A stretch of DNA of 64,000 nt from Gautieria morchelliformis (taxonomy: Eukaryota; Basidiomycota; Agaricomycetes; Gomphales; Gomphaceae): the NCBI GenBank assembly GCA_015179125.1, contig WHVA01000248.1, forward strand, positions 92,590 to 156,589. The letters run 5' to 3'. Shown here one piece after another: positions 44,274 to 54,160 of the stretch (positions are counted from its first letter, which is position 1; every line of letters starts with the position of its first letter). A model generated the notes under the pieces. The model did not search any database. It saw only the letters and a list, made by a program, of their open reading frames with translations, and had not been told where the DNA came from. A program made the position numbers and the translations under genes.

Positions 44274-46189
44274 TTAGTCTTCCGTGGGAAAGCTTTTGCT
44301 ATCTTCGGGAACCTCTTCAAGAATCGCAACCTGAGGGTCGCCTTCGAGAGTGAAGATAGCTCTGCCAGTGGTTGAGGCAGACTCTTGAAAGCGGCACCCC
44401 TTCGCGTGATGTGTGGGGGGTTCGCCGCAATAAGGGCAAAGGCCTTTGGTTTTTCGTCGCTCTTTCTCGGCTTCAGTCAGACGTCCGGTAGCATCGAGGA
44501 TGCCGGAAAGATCTTTCTGTTCGTCGGGCTTGGCTGCGGCAGAGGGTCTGGGTCGAGCGTTAGCACGTGGCATAGAAGAAGGTTCGGAAGAGGAAGGGGG
44601 ACGAATAGAGGTTGTAATCTGCTTTTCGCCTTGGCGCTCCCAGTAGCAATTGTCAATGCGAAGAGCCTGACGTTTGAGATCACCGAGGCTTTTGGGACGT
44701 TCGTAGGAGAGCATGTGGTCTTTGATGCGCTCAGCGAGGCTGTTGTAGAAAGTGTCGTAAAGGGCGGCATCGTTCCACTCGACGTAAGAGGACAACTCAG
44801 TGAATGTGGTCATGTGGCGATTGACACGATGGGTGTCGAGCATCTTGAGCCTGCGAATAGCTCGCTCGGACACCTGGATGATGTCGGCCTGACCGAAAAG
44901 ACGATTAAGTTCGTCAACAAAGATAAGCCAGTTGCTCCGAATGGGAGGTTCTGGGAACTGAATGAGAAAGGGTTGCCACCAAATCAAGGCAATGTCGCTG
45001 AGGTAGGATGCTGCATAGGAGACTCGCTGTCGCTCCTGCTGGAACTTTCGGGGTTTGTTGTCGAAGACCATAATACAACTAGCGATGAATGTTCGGAGAA
45101 GGCGAGGTTCTTTTGGGTGAGGTTGTCCCGCGAATGGAAGAGGCACAGGCCCGCCAGGTGGGGCAGGAATCTGAACCGGAGGCTGCTGCGGGGGAGGTTG
45201 TCCCACGAAGGGGTCACGTTGTCCCGCGAATACAAATGGCTCAGGCCCACCAGGTGGGCAGGAATCTGGGCTGGAGGTTGGTACAGGGGAGGTTGTCCCA
45301 CAAACAGGTGAGGTTGCCCTGCGAATGGAGGCGGGGCACTGCCGAAAGGCAAAGCATTCGGATCATAATAGGGCACGCCAGTAACAGGATAGCCAAGATG
45401 TTGCTCAGGCACAGGGTCAGCGTGATGTCCCTGGTCTGCCAAAGGTGCCTCGCGAGGGGGAGTAGGTTGAGATCTGACTCGAGTATGGTCGCTATGTACC
45501 GAATGGTGAAGACTGCGCAGAGCCTGCGAAGAGTGCGAAGAAGCATGTGAGTGATGCGAATGAGATGAAGAATTGTGCGAAGCGGGTGTGTGGGCCCGAG
45601 ATTCTACGTGTACAGAGGTGGTATGCCTAGAATTGAGAGGAGATGTAGGCTGGGGGTTAAGAGGACGCTGGGCGTAGTGCACGTCGAGAAAAGGGTTCGG
45701 AGTGTGACTAGGCGAAGCAGGTGGCAAGTGGGGTCGTGCGAAGGCTGATTGTAATCAGAGTCCTGAAGCACCGACAATCCAAGGGAGCCTAGAAGGATAA
45801 GGTTCTTGAAATGTGCTAGGGTTCTGTGGGCGACCGCTGGGTGAATTAGGGGCGAATAAGCGGCGTAAAGAATCGGCACTGGGCCTATGACGAGATATGG
45901 GAGTGCTGGCTGTAAGTGGTCGCTGAGGGGAGAAGTGCTGTTCGCCTGGAGTCAGCTGCCGTTGAATGTCGAAAAGAGGCAGTGATGCGTGTTCGGGGAC
46001 CGGATGGTACGGTGTAGGCCGAGATGCAGACATGGCGACGAGGGGGGAGAAAGGGATGATGTCCTCTGTGGGGTTTTGCGAAGGGAACGAGGCGGAAGCT
46101 GCTCGCCTCTGGAGTGGTGCTGCAGTAGGAACTGGACCTGTCGAGCGGGTTCTATGGACAACAGGGTTTTCTTGTTGTGTAGATGACAT
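44274..46189 (-). pseudogene. Gypsy-3 gag (proline-rich, zinc knuckle)
   Basis: Starts MSSTQQENPVVHRTRSTGPV at 46189, just inside the family-2 LTR. A long Pro/Ser/His-rich part follows (frame change near 45740, and a roughly 110-bp imperfect tandem repeat at 45120-45345). Then comes the gag core (LRTFIASCIMVFDNKPRKFQ, WWQPFLIQFPEPPIRSNW, LGDLKRQALRIDNCYWE) and a divergent knuckle, CPYCGEPPTHHAKGC. It ends in SFPTED at 44274. No protease, RT or integrase follows; the tandem repeat and LTR debris follow instead. The opposite-strand 308-residue ORF is its shadow. Confidence 0.85.
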
Positions 46190-46236
46190 GAAAAATAGGG
46201 TAATGCTTTGACTGTAGCTGTTAGTTCAATTATACT

Positions 46237-46790
46237 GTCAAGATTGGTTTTTAGGCGTTAATATCGTGTATTAGTGAACACAGCGAATGCCCGAATGACT
46301 TGTGCGAATAAGTATGCCGTTCGGCAAATATGTGAACCAATGAATGTTCACAAGATAGGAGGGTTGCCTGAACGGGGCTCTCCCTATCTACAGTCGTAGC
46401 AAAATGGCATGTGGCACTTGACGATGCAACGTGCAAGGTGTCACGGAAGGGCTGTCTAAGTAGCGACAATCCCTTCGCCGGCGAAGGTGCTCCTTCAGAG
46501 CCCTTCGCCAACAGCGCAGAAAATAGTTCGAAGGCTAAGGTAACGAAGATGAAGTGTGAGAACTCACCAGTGATGCCTAGGTCCTCTACTAGTTGAAGAT
46601 AGAAATCTCCAAGAGAAGGCTCAAGACGATGATCACAGCGAGGTCAAGTTTGCACAAGATTGACGACGTATGATAATTGAACTGAGGAATATACATGCAA
46701 ATGTAAACTACTTATATCGAATGCTCGTAAGGTATCAGCGAATAGGAAAGAGGCTGTCACGAGTCAGGGTTGGATAGGGGTGCGCAGTCA
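46237..46790 (-). repeat. LTR family 2, truncated 5' LTR of gypsy-3
   Basis: Aligns with 37378-37929 and diverges right after GTGCGCAGTCA(T). Given the 1271-bp copy at 37 kb, it lacks about 720 bp of its outer end. It sits upstream of the gypsy-3 gag start, the expected place for a 5' LTR. It abuts the gypsy-1 integrase at 46791. Confidence 0.8.
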
Positions 46791-47501
46791 TTGGGGATGG
46801 AAGGCAGTCAACATGAGGAGCTTGGTCCCCATGAGTCGCTGTGTTCACGCCAGAAGATCGACGTGAACTTCGAGTCTCTATCCAAGATGATGGAGTCTGG
46901 GACTCCATGGAGTTGAACGATTTCTTTCAGAAACAGCCAGGCTACTCCCTTGGCTGACACGCTCATTGTGGTTGGGACGAGTCGACGTGCGACATTAGTC
47001 GATCGATGACTACCATCAGGTAGTCGCAGTCATTAGATTTGGGCAGGGGCCCCATGAAGTCGATGCCAATCGACTCCCACGGCCTATCCGGGATAGGTAG
47101 GCTGTGTAGTAAGCCTTTGGGCCATTGTGGCCTGGTTTTCGTCATCTGACACTTCGCACACGACGTGCAGAATGACTCAATGTCCAGGCTCATGCCTGGC
47201 CACCAATATGACCTTCGAACGTAGTTCGACGTCTTCAGATGGCCGTAGTGACCAACTATCTGGTGTGCTCGATCGATGATTATTTCGATCAGCCTCCTTC
47301 CCCCATGAAGAACAGATCAGGGGACGGCGATAATGTCTCTCTTGAGCTGATTCTTAGTCCAGATCAGCTCGTCCCTGATTCTGAATCTCGGGTGCGCGTC
47401 CGGGTGCTCCATGATCTTTGAGAACATGGCGTCCCTATGGTACATGTCTCGTAAGACCTTGGACAGGTCTACACCTTGCTCAATGCTCCGGTGCAGGGGT
47501 G
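46791..47501 (-). pseudogene. Gypsy-1 integrase, on the inverted segment
   Basis: Minus strand from 47501: LHRSIEQGVDLSKVLRDMYH, then the HHCC region (IIDRAHQIVGHYGHLKTSNY, CTSCAKCQM) and the catalytic core (SIGIDFMGPLP, then, after a frame change, LHGVPDSIILDRDSKF). It is cut at FHPQ before the third catalytic residue (E) by the family-2 LTR at 46790. The first codons continue the frame of the RNase H at 42669 once the segment is turned over. Confidence 0.85.
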
Positions 47502-47990
47502 TGTTAGCAACTAGGGGCTATGGCAGGGAAGGTTCGGTAGAGTTCTTAGAAAGCTAGAATCAAATACACTCTCTCAGTGAATTTATTGTCACTGATGTAT
47601 TAATACAATACCTAGAATCAAATACACTACATGATTTTCAGTCAACATGCTATGTAAATATGAAGAATACTACTCGCCTCTCTCAGTGAATTTATTGTCA
47701 CTGAGAGAGGAGTGTAATCCTGTCTCAGAAGGCATATACTTGCACCCGGCCCTTTAGCGCCCAAGGGCTCGCGCGTCGAAGTCATTTCAAACTCCGCTGG
47801 GTGCAGCCGCCTATGAAAATAGAAATAACAGAATGGAATGGAGAGATAGGGAGTGACTAGAAAATTTCGAAAATAAGCAGAGAAGTGGATGCATGGTACA
47901 AGAACAATGTGAGAAACAATTGGAAACACCACACAATAAATTGAACATATTATGCTTGATTTTGGTGCAGGAGCATAAATGCACCCAACA
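47502..47990 (-). repeat. Copia LTR, family B, 3' LTR of copia B / right end of inversion 1
   Basis: 489 bp in reverse orientation, preceded (on its own strand) by the purine tract TTGAGGGGGCG directly after the copia pol stop. Left flank GGGTG at 47497-47501. After inversion of 43159-47501 its outer flank would be TTTGT (ACAAA complement). Confidence 0.95.
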
Positions 47991-48003
47991 CGCCCCCTCA
48001 AGC

Positions 48004-51000
48004 TTAATATATTCCGATTTTCTCGTTGAGGATTCTCACTCTAGGACTAGGAAGTCCTTTAGTGAGAAGATCGGCTAGCATGTGTTCCGTTGGCAGGTAC
48101 ACAAGCTTAATTTCTTCATCTTTGACTATATCTCTGATGAAATATAATCTAATGTCGAAATGCTTGGTCCTCGTGTGTTGTTGAGTGCCATAGACGATGG
48201 CAATGGCTGATTGATTGTCTGAATAAAGTTTGATGGGGCAATTCAGCGGTTGGAATACTTCAGAAATAAAGTGGCGCATCCATAAGGCTTCTTTGCTCGC
48301 ATGAGTCAGAGCAACGAATTCGGCTTCAGTTGATGATAGGGCTACTATGGATTGTTTTTGACAACTCCATGATACTGTCCCTCCATCAATCTGAAAAATA
48401 TAAGCCGAGTATGAGTGCCTGTGTTCTTGAGAAGCCCAATCCGCATCTGAATACCCAATGAGGCCGTCTCGATTTTTCCCAAGTGTCAATTTGTAGTCCA
48501 TCGTGCCTTTTAGATATTTAAAGACACGTTTGACTGCATGCCAATGTGTTGGACCTGGGTTTTCGAGGAATTGAGAAAGTAATGACACTGCGAATGCAAT
48601 GTCCGGTCGAGTGGCTACTGCTGCCCACATCAATGATCCTATCGCTTGTCTGTATGGAATTCTTGACATCTTTTGTTTGTCTTCGTCTGTGGAAGGGCAT
48701 TGGTCCCTGGATAATTTAACGGCTGGGTCGAGAGGCGTTGAAAATGTTTTGGCATCATCCAGATTAAATTTTTTGATGATTTTTTGGATGTATGCGGCTT
48801 GTGATATTGCAATCGATTTGTTATTCCAATCTCTTTCGATTTTGAGGTTCAAAAGCCAGTGAATCTCGCCTAGGTCTTTCATACTAAAAACCTGGGCAAG
48901 GTCATGCTTTACCTCATCGAGGATTGGTTGACTCTCAGCTGTGATAGTGAGGTCGTCTACTGCCGTTGCAATAATCGCATGCCCTCTCGGTCCACGTCTG
49001 CAAAATACAGCTCCATCCGAAGCTGATTTAGTGAATCCTAACTTGAGAAATTCACCACTCAGACGTTTGTACCATTCCCTTCCAGACTGTTTGAGGCCGT
49101 AAAGTGCTTTCTTCAGCAGGAGGACATCATCTTTGTCTCCGGTCTCATATCCATACGGCTGTCTCATGTAAATAGGTTCTGGCAGTGTAGCATTCAAATA
49201 CGCACTGTCCACATCCATTTGGTGAATAGGCCAGTTGTTCCTGGCAGCAATGGCACATATAATCCGTAAGGAAGTCATCCGAGCAACAGGTGCATAGGTT
49301 TCATTGTAGTCGACTCCAAAACTTTGTGTAAAGCCTTGGGCGACCATCCTCGATCTAGGTGTAATGGGTTCACCTTCTGGATTGCGTTTCCAGAGGAATA
49401 CCCATCTATTTCCGACAATATTTGCCCCAGGAGGTGGTTTAACCACTTCCCATACACCTTTGTCGAGTAGCACCTTGTACTCTTTATCCATCGATGTTTT
49501 CCACATAGGATCATTTAAAGCTTCATCTGCATTGCTAGGCTCAGTCTGATTCAAATCCGGCAGCACCTTATCTTTGTTTTGATCGGAGGTCGAAAGTGTA
49601 CTGATGGCAAGGTTATAATCACTGATGCCGTCAGTGACAGAGGATAAATCTTGTTCGAATAATTTGTCTTGATGGTCCTCAATGTCCTCGTAAGCTAGTG
49701 TAGTGATATCTGCACCAGCATGTCTCTTAGCTTGAGATCTTGTTACGGGACCACTTGGGGCCGGCTGCACCTGTTGCTGACGGATCCTTTCGCTTCTCCT
49801 TGTTGGAGCAGCTTCTTTAGGTCTGACATCAACAGTCTGACTGGGTTGCAGCTCTTCAAGACGTTCCTCTGGTTCATTATCGTCAATTTCTTCAATCTTT
49901 GCCTCCTTGCTGACTAAGCGACTAGGCATGGGTGCTGGCGCCGAAATGGCCTGTATCACTTTTCTGGACGTAGGTAGCTGTGACTCTTCAATAGAAATGA
50001 TTGGAGCTTTGCCCCCCTTCATCTCTGAGTCAAATATAACATTCCGCTCGACAGAAACCTTCTGAGAGTCAGGCCAGTAGATGCAGTGACCATGGCTCTG
50101 TCCAGAGATTCCTATCCATCGAGCTCTTTTGGCACGGGCTGCTAGTTTGTTTCCCTCTTTGACTTTGACGTAGACTTCAATTCCCCACACGTGTATGTCC
50201 TTCAGGTTCGGTTTCTCGTGATGGATCATTTCAAAAGGGGTTTTGTCTGGCAAAGCTCTTGTGTGTGTCCGATTCCTAAGATAGTTGGCGTGCAAAATTG
50301 CATGCCCCCATAGAGTCTTAGGAAGACTTGATTCCAATAGCATGGCACGAGCTCTTTCAACTAGAGTTCGGTTTAGACGTTCAGCAACACCATTCGACTC
50401 TGGGGTGTCGTGTACGGTTAACCGATGCTTCGTGCCTTGCTTGGCTAAATGCTGTTCAAATTCAGAGCTTGTATATTCGCCCCCTCTGTCGGAAACAAGT
50501 GCTTTGATATGCACGTTCCTCTGTCGAAGCATCAAGGCCTCGTAGAGTTTGTATTTTGAAAATGCTTCCGATTTGTTTGCCATCAAATAGATAACCGATT
50601 CTCTTGAGTAGTCGTCGATAAAAGACACATAATAGGATTTCTTGTTAATTGTGGAGTGTCTCGCTGGTCCCCAGACATCAGAATAAATTCTGTCACCGAA
50701 TTTTGATGATCGGCTTCTGGGTTCCTGAGGAAGTGTTTTGCGTGCAATCTTCGCCTGAATGCATGCATCGCAAACAACCTTGTCACCTTTTGAGCTCAAT
50801 TCAATGCCTAATATCATGCCACGGTTGAGCAAGTGCTGTAGGGACTTTTGTGAAATGTTCCCCATTTTCTGATGTATCTCCATGGCTGATGCGCATATAT
50901 GTGCTTCGGCACTTGTGTGTTGTAAATCAAATCGATATAAGCCATTCAGCTTCGGTGCTTGCATCAATATCCTGCCTTTACGATTGGATATTGTGCATTT

Positions 51001-51642
51001 CTGATCAGCTATTTGTGTGTTATAGCCTGCATCATCGCACCGGCCAATCGAGATGAGGGTAACAGCCATTTTTGGCGCGTAGAACGTATCCTTCAATGTA
51101 ATGTTCACAGTCTTATCTCCAACCTTGTTAGATAGCACGAGTGAGCCTGAACCGAAGGCATCAAAAGTGCCTTTGTTGGCTGCACGAATTGTGCGCGGCT
51201 GTGAGAATGGACTGTAATCCCTCAATAAATTCTTGTGAGGGGTCATATGTGCGGTCGTTCCAGTGTCGAGAATAACAACAGTGTCCAGAGATAAACTACT
51301 CAAATTAGAGCAGTCGAAGTTGGCGAAAGCGGCTGGACTGCCACTCTCATCCTCCTCAGAGGACACTTCTTCGGCAACATTCGCCTTGGCTTTGCCCTTC
51401 TTCTTTTTGGCTTTCGCTTTCTTCTTCTGACATGGCCCCTGGCCTTCTTTACCACCTCCTTTAGCCCAGCAACTCTCGATAGCATGTCCAGGCTTGTGGC
51501 AATTAGTGCATGTAGACACCTTCGGGTCTTTCCGGCCCTTCTGCCCTTTCGTAGATGAACCAATAAATGCCTGCTCTTCTTGTGAAATATTGAGAGTCTT
51601 TCTCCTGTCGTATTGAGCCTTTAGTACTCTGATAATATCATC
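48004..51642 (-). CDS. Copia B pol: protease, integrase, RT, RNase H (cut from gag by inversion)
   Basis: One open frame of about 1210 residues. Zinc knuckle CTNCHKPGHAIESC near the start; protease VVILDTGTTAHM; integrase with CDACIQAK, then D, D and E in SDVWGPARH, ALVSDRGGEY and PESNGVAERLNR; RT with WPIHQMDVDSAYLNATLPE, LYGLKQSGREWY and ATAVDDLTI; RNase H with GYSDADWASQ, SSTEAEFVAL and LYSDNQSA; end MLADLLTKGL. The first zinc ligand pair of integrase reads HQKMGN where the family has H-x4-H, so the second His is Asn. The frame begins at the inversion breakpoint (51642) and continues in frame from the gag at 57087. Otherwise it looks undamaged, suggesting a recent element. Confidence 0.93.
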   Translation of the reverse strand, partial: DDIIRVLKAQYDRRKTLNISQEEQAFIGSSTKGQKGRKDPKVSTCTNCHKPGHAIESCWAKGGGKEGQGPCQKKKAKAKKKKGKAKANVAEEVSSEEDESGSPAAFANFDCSNLSSLSLDTVVILDTGTTAHMTPHKNLLRDYSPFSQPRTIRAANKGTFDAFGSGSLVLSNKVGDKTVNITLKDTFYAPKMAVTLISIGRCDDAGYNTQIADQKCTISNRKGRILMQAPKLNGLYRFDLQHTSAEAHICASAMEIHQKMGNISQKSLQHLLNRGMILGIELSSKGDKVVCDACIQAKIARKTLPQEPRSRSSKFGDRIYSDVWGPARHSTINKKSYYVSFIDDYSRESVIYLMANKSEAFSKYKLYEALMLRQRNVHIKALVSDRGGEYTSSEFEQHLAKQGTKHRLTVHDTPESNGVAERLNRTLVERARAMLLESSLPKTLWGHAILHANYLRNRTHTRALPDKTPFEMIHHEKPNLKDIHVWGIEVYVKVKEGNKLAARAKRARWIGISGQSHGHCIYWPDSQKVSVERNVIFDSEMKGGKAPIISIEESQLPTSRKVIQAISAPAPMPSRLVSKEAKIEEIDDNEPEERLEELQPSQTVDVRPKEAAPTRRSERIRQQQVQPAPSGPVTRSQAKRHAGADITTLAYEDIEDHQDKLFEQDLSSVTDGISDYNLAISTLSTSDQNKDKVLPDLNQTEPSNADEALNDPMWKTSMDKEYKVLLDKGVWEVVKPPPGANIVGNRWVFLWKRNPEGEPITPRSRMVAQGFTQSFGVDYNETYAPVARMTSLRIICAIAARNNWPIHQMDVDSAYLNATLPEPIYMRQPYGYETGDKDDVLLLKKALYGLKQSGREWYKRLSGEFLKLGFTKSASDGAVFCRRGPRGHAIIATAVDDLTITAESQPILDEVKHDLAQVFSMKDLGEIHWLLNLKIERDWNNKSIAISQAAYIQKIIKKFNLDDAKTFSTPLDPAVKLSRDQCPSTDEDKQKMSRIPYRQAIGSLMWAAVATRPDIAFAVSLLSQFLENPGPTHWHAVKRVFKYLKGTMDYKLTLGKNRDGLIGYSDADWASQEHRHSYSAYIFQIDGGTVSWSCQKQSIVALSSTEAEFVALTHASKEALWMRHFISEVFQPLNCPIKLYSDNQSAIAIVYGTQQHTRTKHFDIRLYFIRDIVKDEEIKLVYLPTEHMLADLLTKGLPSPRVRILNEKIGIY

Positions 51643-51643
51643 T

Positions 51644-52224
51644 CGAGACTTCGTGGTTGACCTGGACGAGCTACACCAAGAACTTCACCGCGCCATCCTC
51701 GAGGCTCAGAAGACCTACCAAGCCTCGGCCGATGTTCGCCGCAAACACCTGATTTCCAAGTAGGATCCCTCGCCTTTGTAAAGGCACAGTACTTCAGAAC
51801 AACTCGGCCTACTAAGAAGCTCGCCGAGAAGTTTTTGGGTCCTTTTGAGATCATTTCCCGAGCGGGTACTCACTCCTTCACCCTTCGACTTCCAGAACAC
51901 ATGCATTCAGTCCATCCAGTATTCCACGTATCCATGCTCGAACCAGCCTCGCCCAACACCATCCCGAACCGAGTTCAGCCGCCTCCGCCCCCAGTCGTTA
52001 TCGACGGCGAGCCCGAGCTCGAGGTCTCCGAAATCCTCGACTCGAAGATCGATAATAGACGAAAGAGCTGCAAGCTGCTCTATCTTGTTAGGTGGACTGG
52101 TTACGAAGGTACCAACGAAGAAACCTCGTGGATCCTCGCTTCCGAGCTTGATCATGCCTCGGAGCTGGTCACTGACTTCCACGAATCTTACCCGGGCAAG
52201 CCGGGCCCTTTGACTGCTCTATGA
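51644..52224 (+). pseudogene. Gypsy-2 integrase C-terminus with chromodomain
   Basis: DFVVDLDELHQELHRAI..., then, after an in-frame stop and a frame change near 51760, FRTTRPTKKLAEKFLGPFEI and HPVFHVSMLEPASPN (integrase C-terminal GPY/F-type module). It ends with a chromodomain: EVSEILDSKIDNRRKSCKLL, YLVRWTGYEGTNEETSWI. Chromoviruses use this domain to target marked chromatin. The stop is at 52222-52224. The rest of this pol is on the other strand at 57091-60161, separated by inversion 2. Confidence 0.9.
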
Positions 52225-52331
52225 TCAATTTCCTTGTTTATCCCCCATGACCCCAGTAGTTAGATAACAAAATCCCCTCGCAATCGAACAACACAAAAAA
52301 TCAAAGAAAATTCCATTATTCCATTACTAGT

Positions 52332-53465
52332 TTACTCCAACATCCTCATATCCTCTCCCTCGCTCTCCTCGCTACCCTCCCCTGACTCCTCCTCATTACT
52401 ACTGCTACTTCGCTCCACCAGACCCCCATGTCCCCCATAATCCGCCAAGTCTCTCGCCCCCTGCATCCGCTTCAAGTAATTCCGCCTCCTCCTTATCCTC
52501 ATAAACTCCACATCCGCCCTGTTCATCCTATCATTCGCAGCCCTAAACTCCCCCAACAACTCGCACACCCTTTCCCCAACCTCGCCAACCTTCTGTCCCA
52601 CATCCCTTACCGCCGCTATCAATTTCCTCATCTCCACACTTCGCTCCGACCTTTTCGTCTTCTTGTCCTTCTTCGCCCTCCCACCTTCCACCTTGGTTTC
52701 CTCTACCTCGGCTTCCTTCCCTCACTCTGCCTCGCTCCCTCTGTCCCCTTACCCTTCTCCTCGCTCATCCTCACTTCCATCCTCTCCACCCTCGTCTCGA
52801 GATTCCGCTCGACCCAGTCGCTTGAGTCGTCGTCATCCTCAACCTCGTCCCGAACCTTGGCCTCTTTGCTCGGCCTCGGTCCATCCTCGCTGTTCTCGCT
52901 CCTCGCCCACTTCTTGCCCACAGCACTCGCCTGACCCTTTCCTGGGGTCGCCTTGCTGCGACGACCATGGGCTATACTACAGCCCAAAGATCGCGTCCTG
53001 CACCACACGCAGGCACCCTGGTCGGTGAGGCTGAAGTCGAGGCTAACAGCCCGAAGGCACGTATAGTCGCGCTCTTCGCAGCGCGCGCACCTCGCCTCGG
53101 CCTTGGTCGTGAGTTGCCACTCACGAGGTCCTCCGTCGGCGAGCTTGTACCCATATAGGGACAAGTCGGTGGGGTGGTACGAGAACAGCATGCGTTTATA
53201 CTACACAAGTCAGCAGCGTCCATGACCAGACTATGACCGTACTCACCTTCTTGCCTTTGGGCCCTTCCTGCCACGGCTCCCGCATATCTATGGCCCCCGC
53301 ATCCTCGATGGGCCACGGGACCACCTCGGGTCGAACCTCGGGCATAACCTCGCCCGAGGGACCATCCTCCTCAGACAGCAGGGTCTGGTCGAACGCGTTA
53401 TTTGCGCTGTTCTCGTCGATAGCAGAGTTAAATAGTGGTTTGGGGTGCACCATATTCGTTGGCAC
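52332..53465 (-). CDS. Antisense Zn2Cys6-like, coiled-coil gene inside gypsy-2
   Basis: Lies between the pol stop and the 3' LTR of gypsy-2, on the opposite strand. Exon 1: MPTNMVHPKPLFNSAIDENS, acidic. A 47-nt intron (GTGAGT...TGTAG) follows at about 53200-53246. Exon 2 has CX2CX6C-X15-CX2CX6C (CARCEERDYTC ... CVWCRTRSLGC), the spacing of Gal4-type Zn2Cys6 clusters with a long linker. A basic linker and two coiled-coil stretches follow, including LIAAVRDVGQKVGEVGERVC, and a very acidic tail (SSSSNEEESGEGSEESEGED). One single-base frame change near 52700 separates the coiled-coil parts. Likely a nuclear, DNA- or RNA-binding accessory protein; the role is inferred from motifs only. Confidence 0.65.
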
Positions 53466-53622
53466 TTGGGGTGCTGCCTCATACCCACCCTTTTATCTAA
53501 CCTCGGCTACGATTAAGCTTCGCCTTCCGGCGACTTAACATCGGGCCGTGATCTAGATTCGAGGATAGGCGAACCTTGTTCATATTACGGCCTCGAGGGT
53601 CTCGGCCATAAGGAGGGGATAC

Positions 53623-54160
53623 TGTAAGAACCCGGCCTTTGGCCCGTTACTTACCGGTATAACTTTCTTCCGAGCCCGAGCCTTGTGATACTCGTGCCCG
53701 AGTACATATGATTCTTATCCTGCACCTGAGCCCGAGCCCGAGCTAGAGCTCATATCCAACCCTGATCCCATGCCCGTATCCCCTTAGTTACTGATTCCAC
53801 TCCATCACGCATCATTCATATATTACCTCGCCCTGACCTCCACTAATATGTTCACCCCTGACTCATACCCTCGCTCGTATAAAAGCCCCCCTGTATGCAT
53901 TCCTACTCCTCAGTCTGAAAATCAACTATTGTATAACTTCGATCCCTAGTTAGTTTCTAAGCCTCGCCTCTTAAGCAAAACCTCACCTCTTATTCGTTTG
54001 CCTCCGAAGTTGGGACTCATGCGTAGGGTCGGCGCAGCACATAAGCTGAAGCCTAGTCCCTCTCCGACTTCCCCATCCAAACCTCGCCCCGTAACCTCGG
54101 ACCTTACCTCGGGTTTTGCTCCCGACCTCGGTCAACCTTACGACGGATCGTACCGTAACA
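53623..54160 (+). repeat. Gypsy LTR, family A, 3' LTR of gypsy-2
   Basis: 538 bp, TGTAAGAACCCGGCC...CCGTAACA. It is preceded by the purine tract AAGGAGGGGA, as expected for a 3' LTR. Flanks GATAC and GATCC match at 4 of 5 bases; with the 5' end of gypsy-2 missing this is not a proper test of target duplication. Confidence 0.9.

Larger units (their letters stand above)
43159..47501. other. Inverted segment 1 (flanked by inverted copia LTRs)
   Basis: Turning this segment over puts CACCC on both sides of the LTR at 42670-43158, joins the gypsy-1 integrase (minus strand, 46791-47501) in frame to its RNase H, and places the ACAAA of 43159-43163 next to the 3' LTR of the copia element. The two LTRs at the ends are 489-bp inverted repeats, so recombination between them is the simple explanation. 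Confidence 0.85.

Noticed and set aside
44385..45311. 308-residue plus-strand ORF
   Set aside because: Antisense shadow of the gypsy-3 gag, which has the gag core and knuckle on the minus strand.
46237..46790. Complete 554-bp LTR of family 2
   Set aside because: The 37-kb copy with exact target duplication is 1271 bp and extends well past this end; no duplication is found around the 554 bp.
51621..51906. Small minus-strand ORFs over the gypsy integrase C-terminus
   Set aside because: Antisense to a recognised integrase/chromodomain frame.
52428..52934. 168-residue Pro/Ser/Leu-rich plus-strand ORF
   Set aside because: Shadow of the antisense Zn2Cys6-like gene, whose cysteine pattern, intron and coiled coil are on the minus strand.
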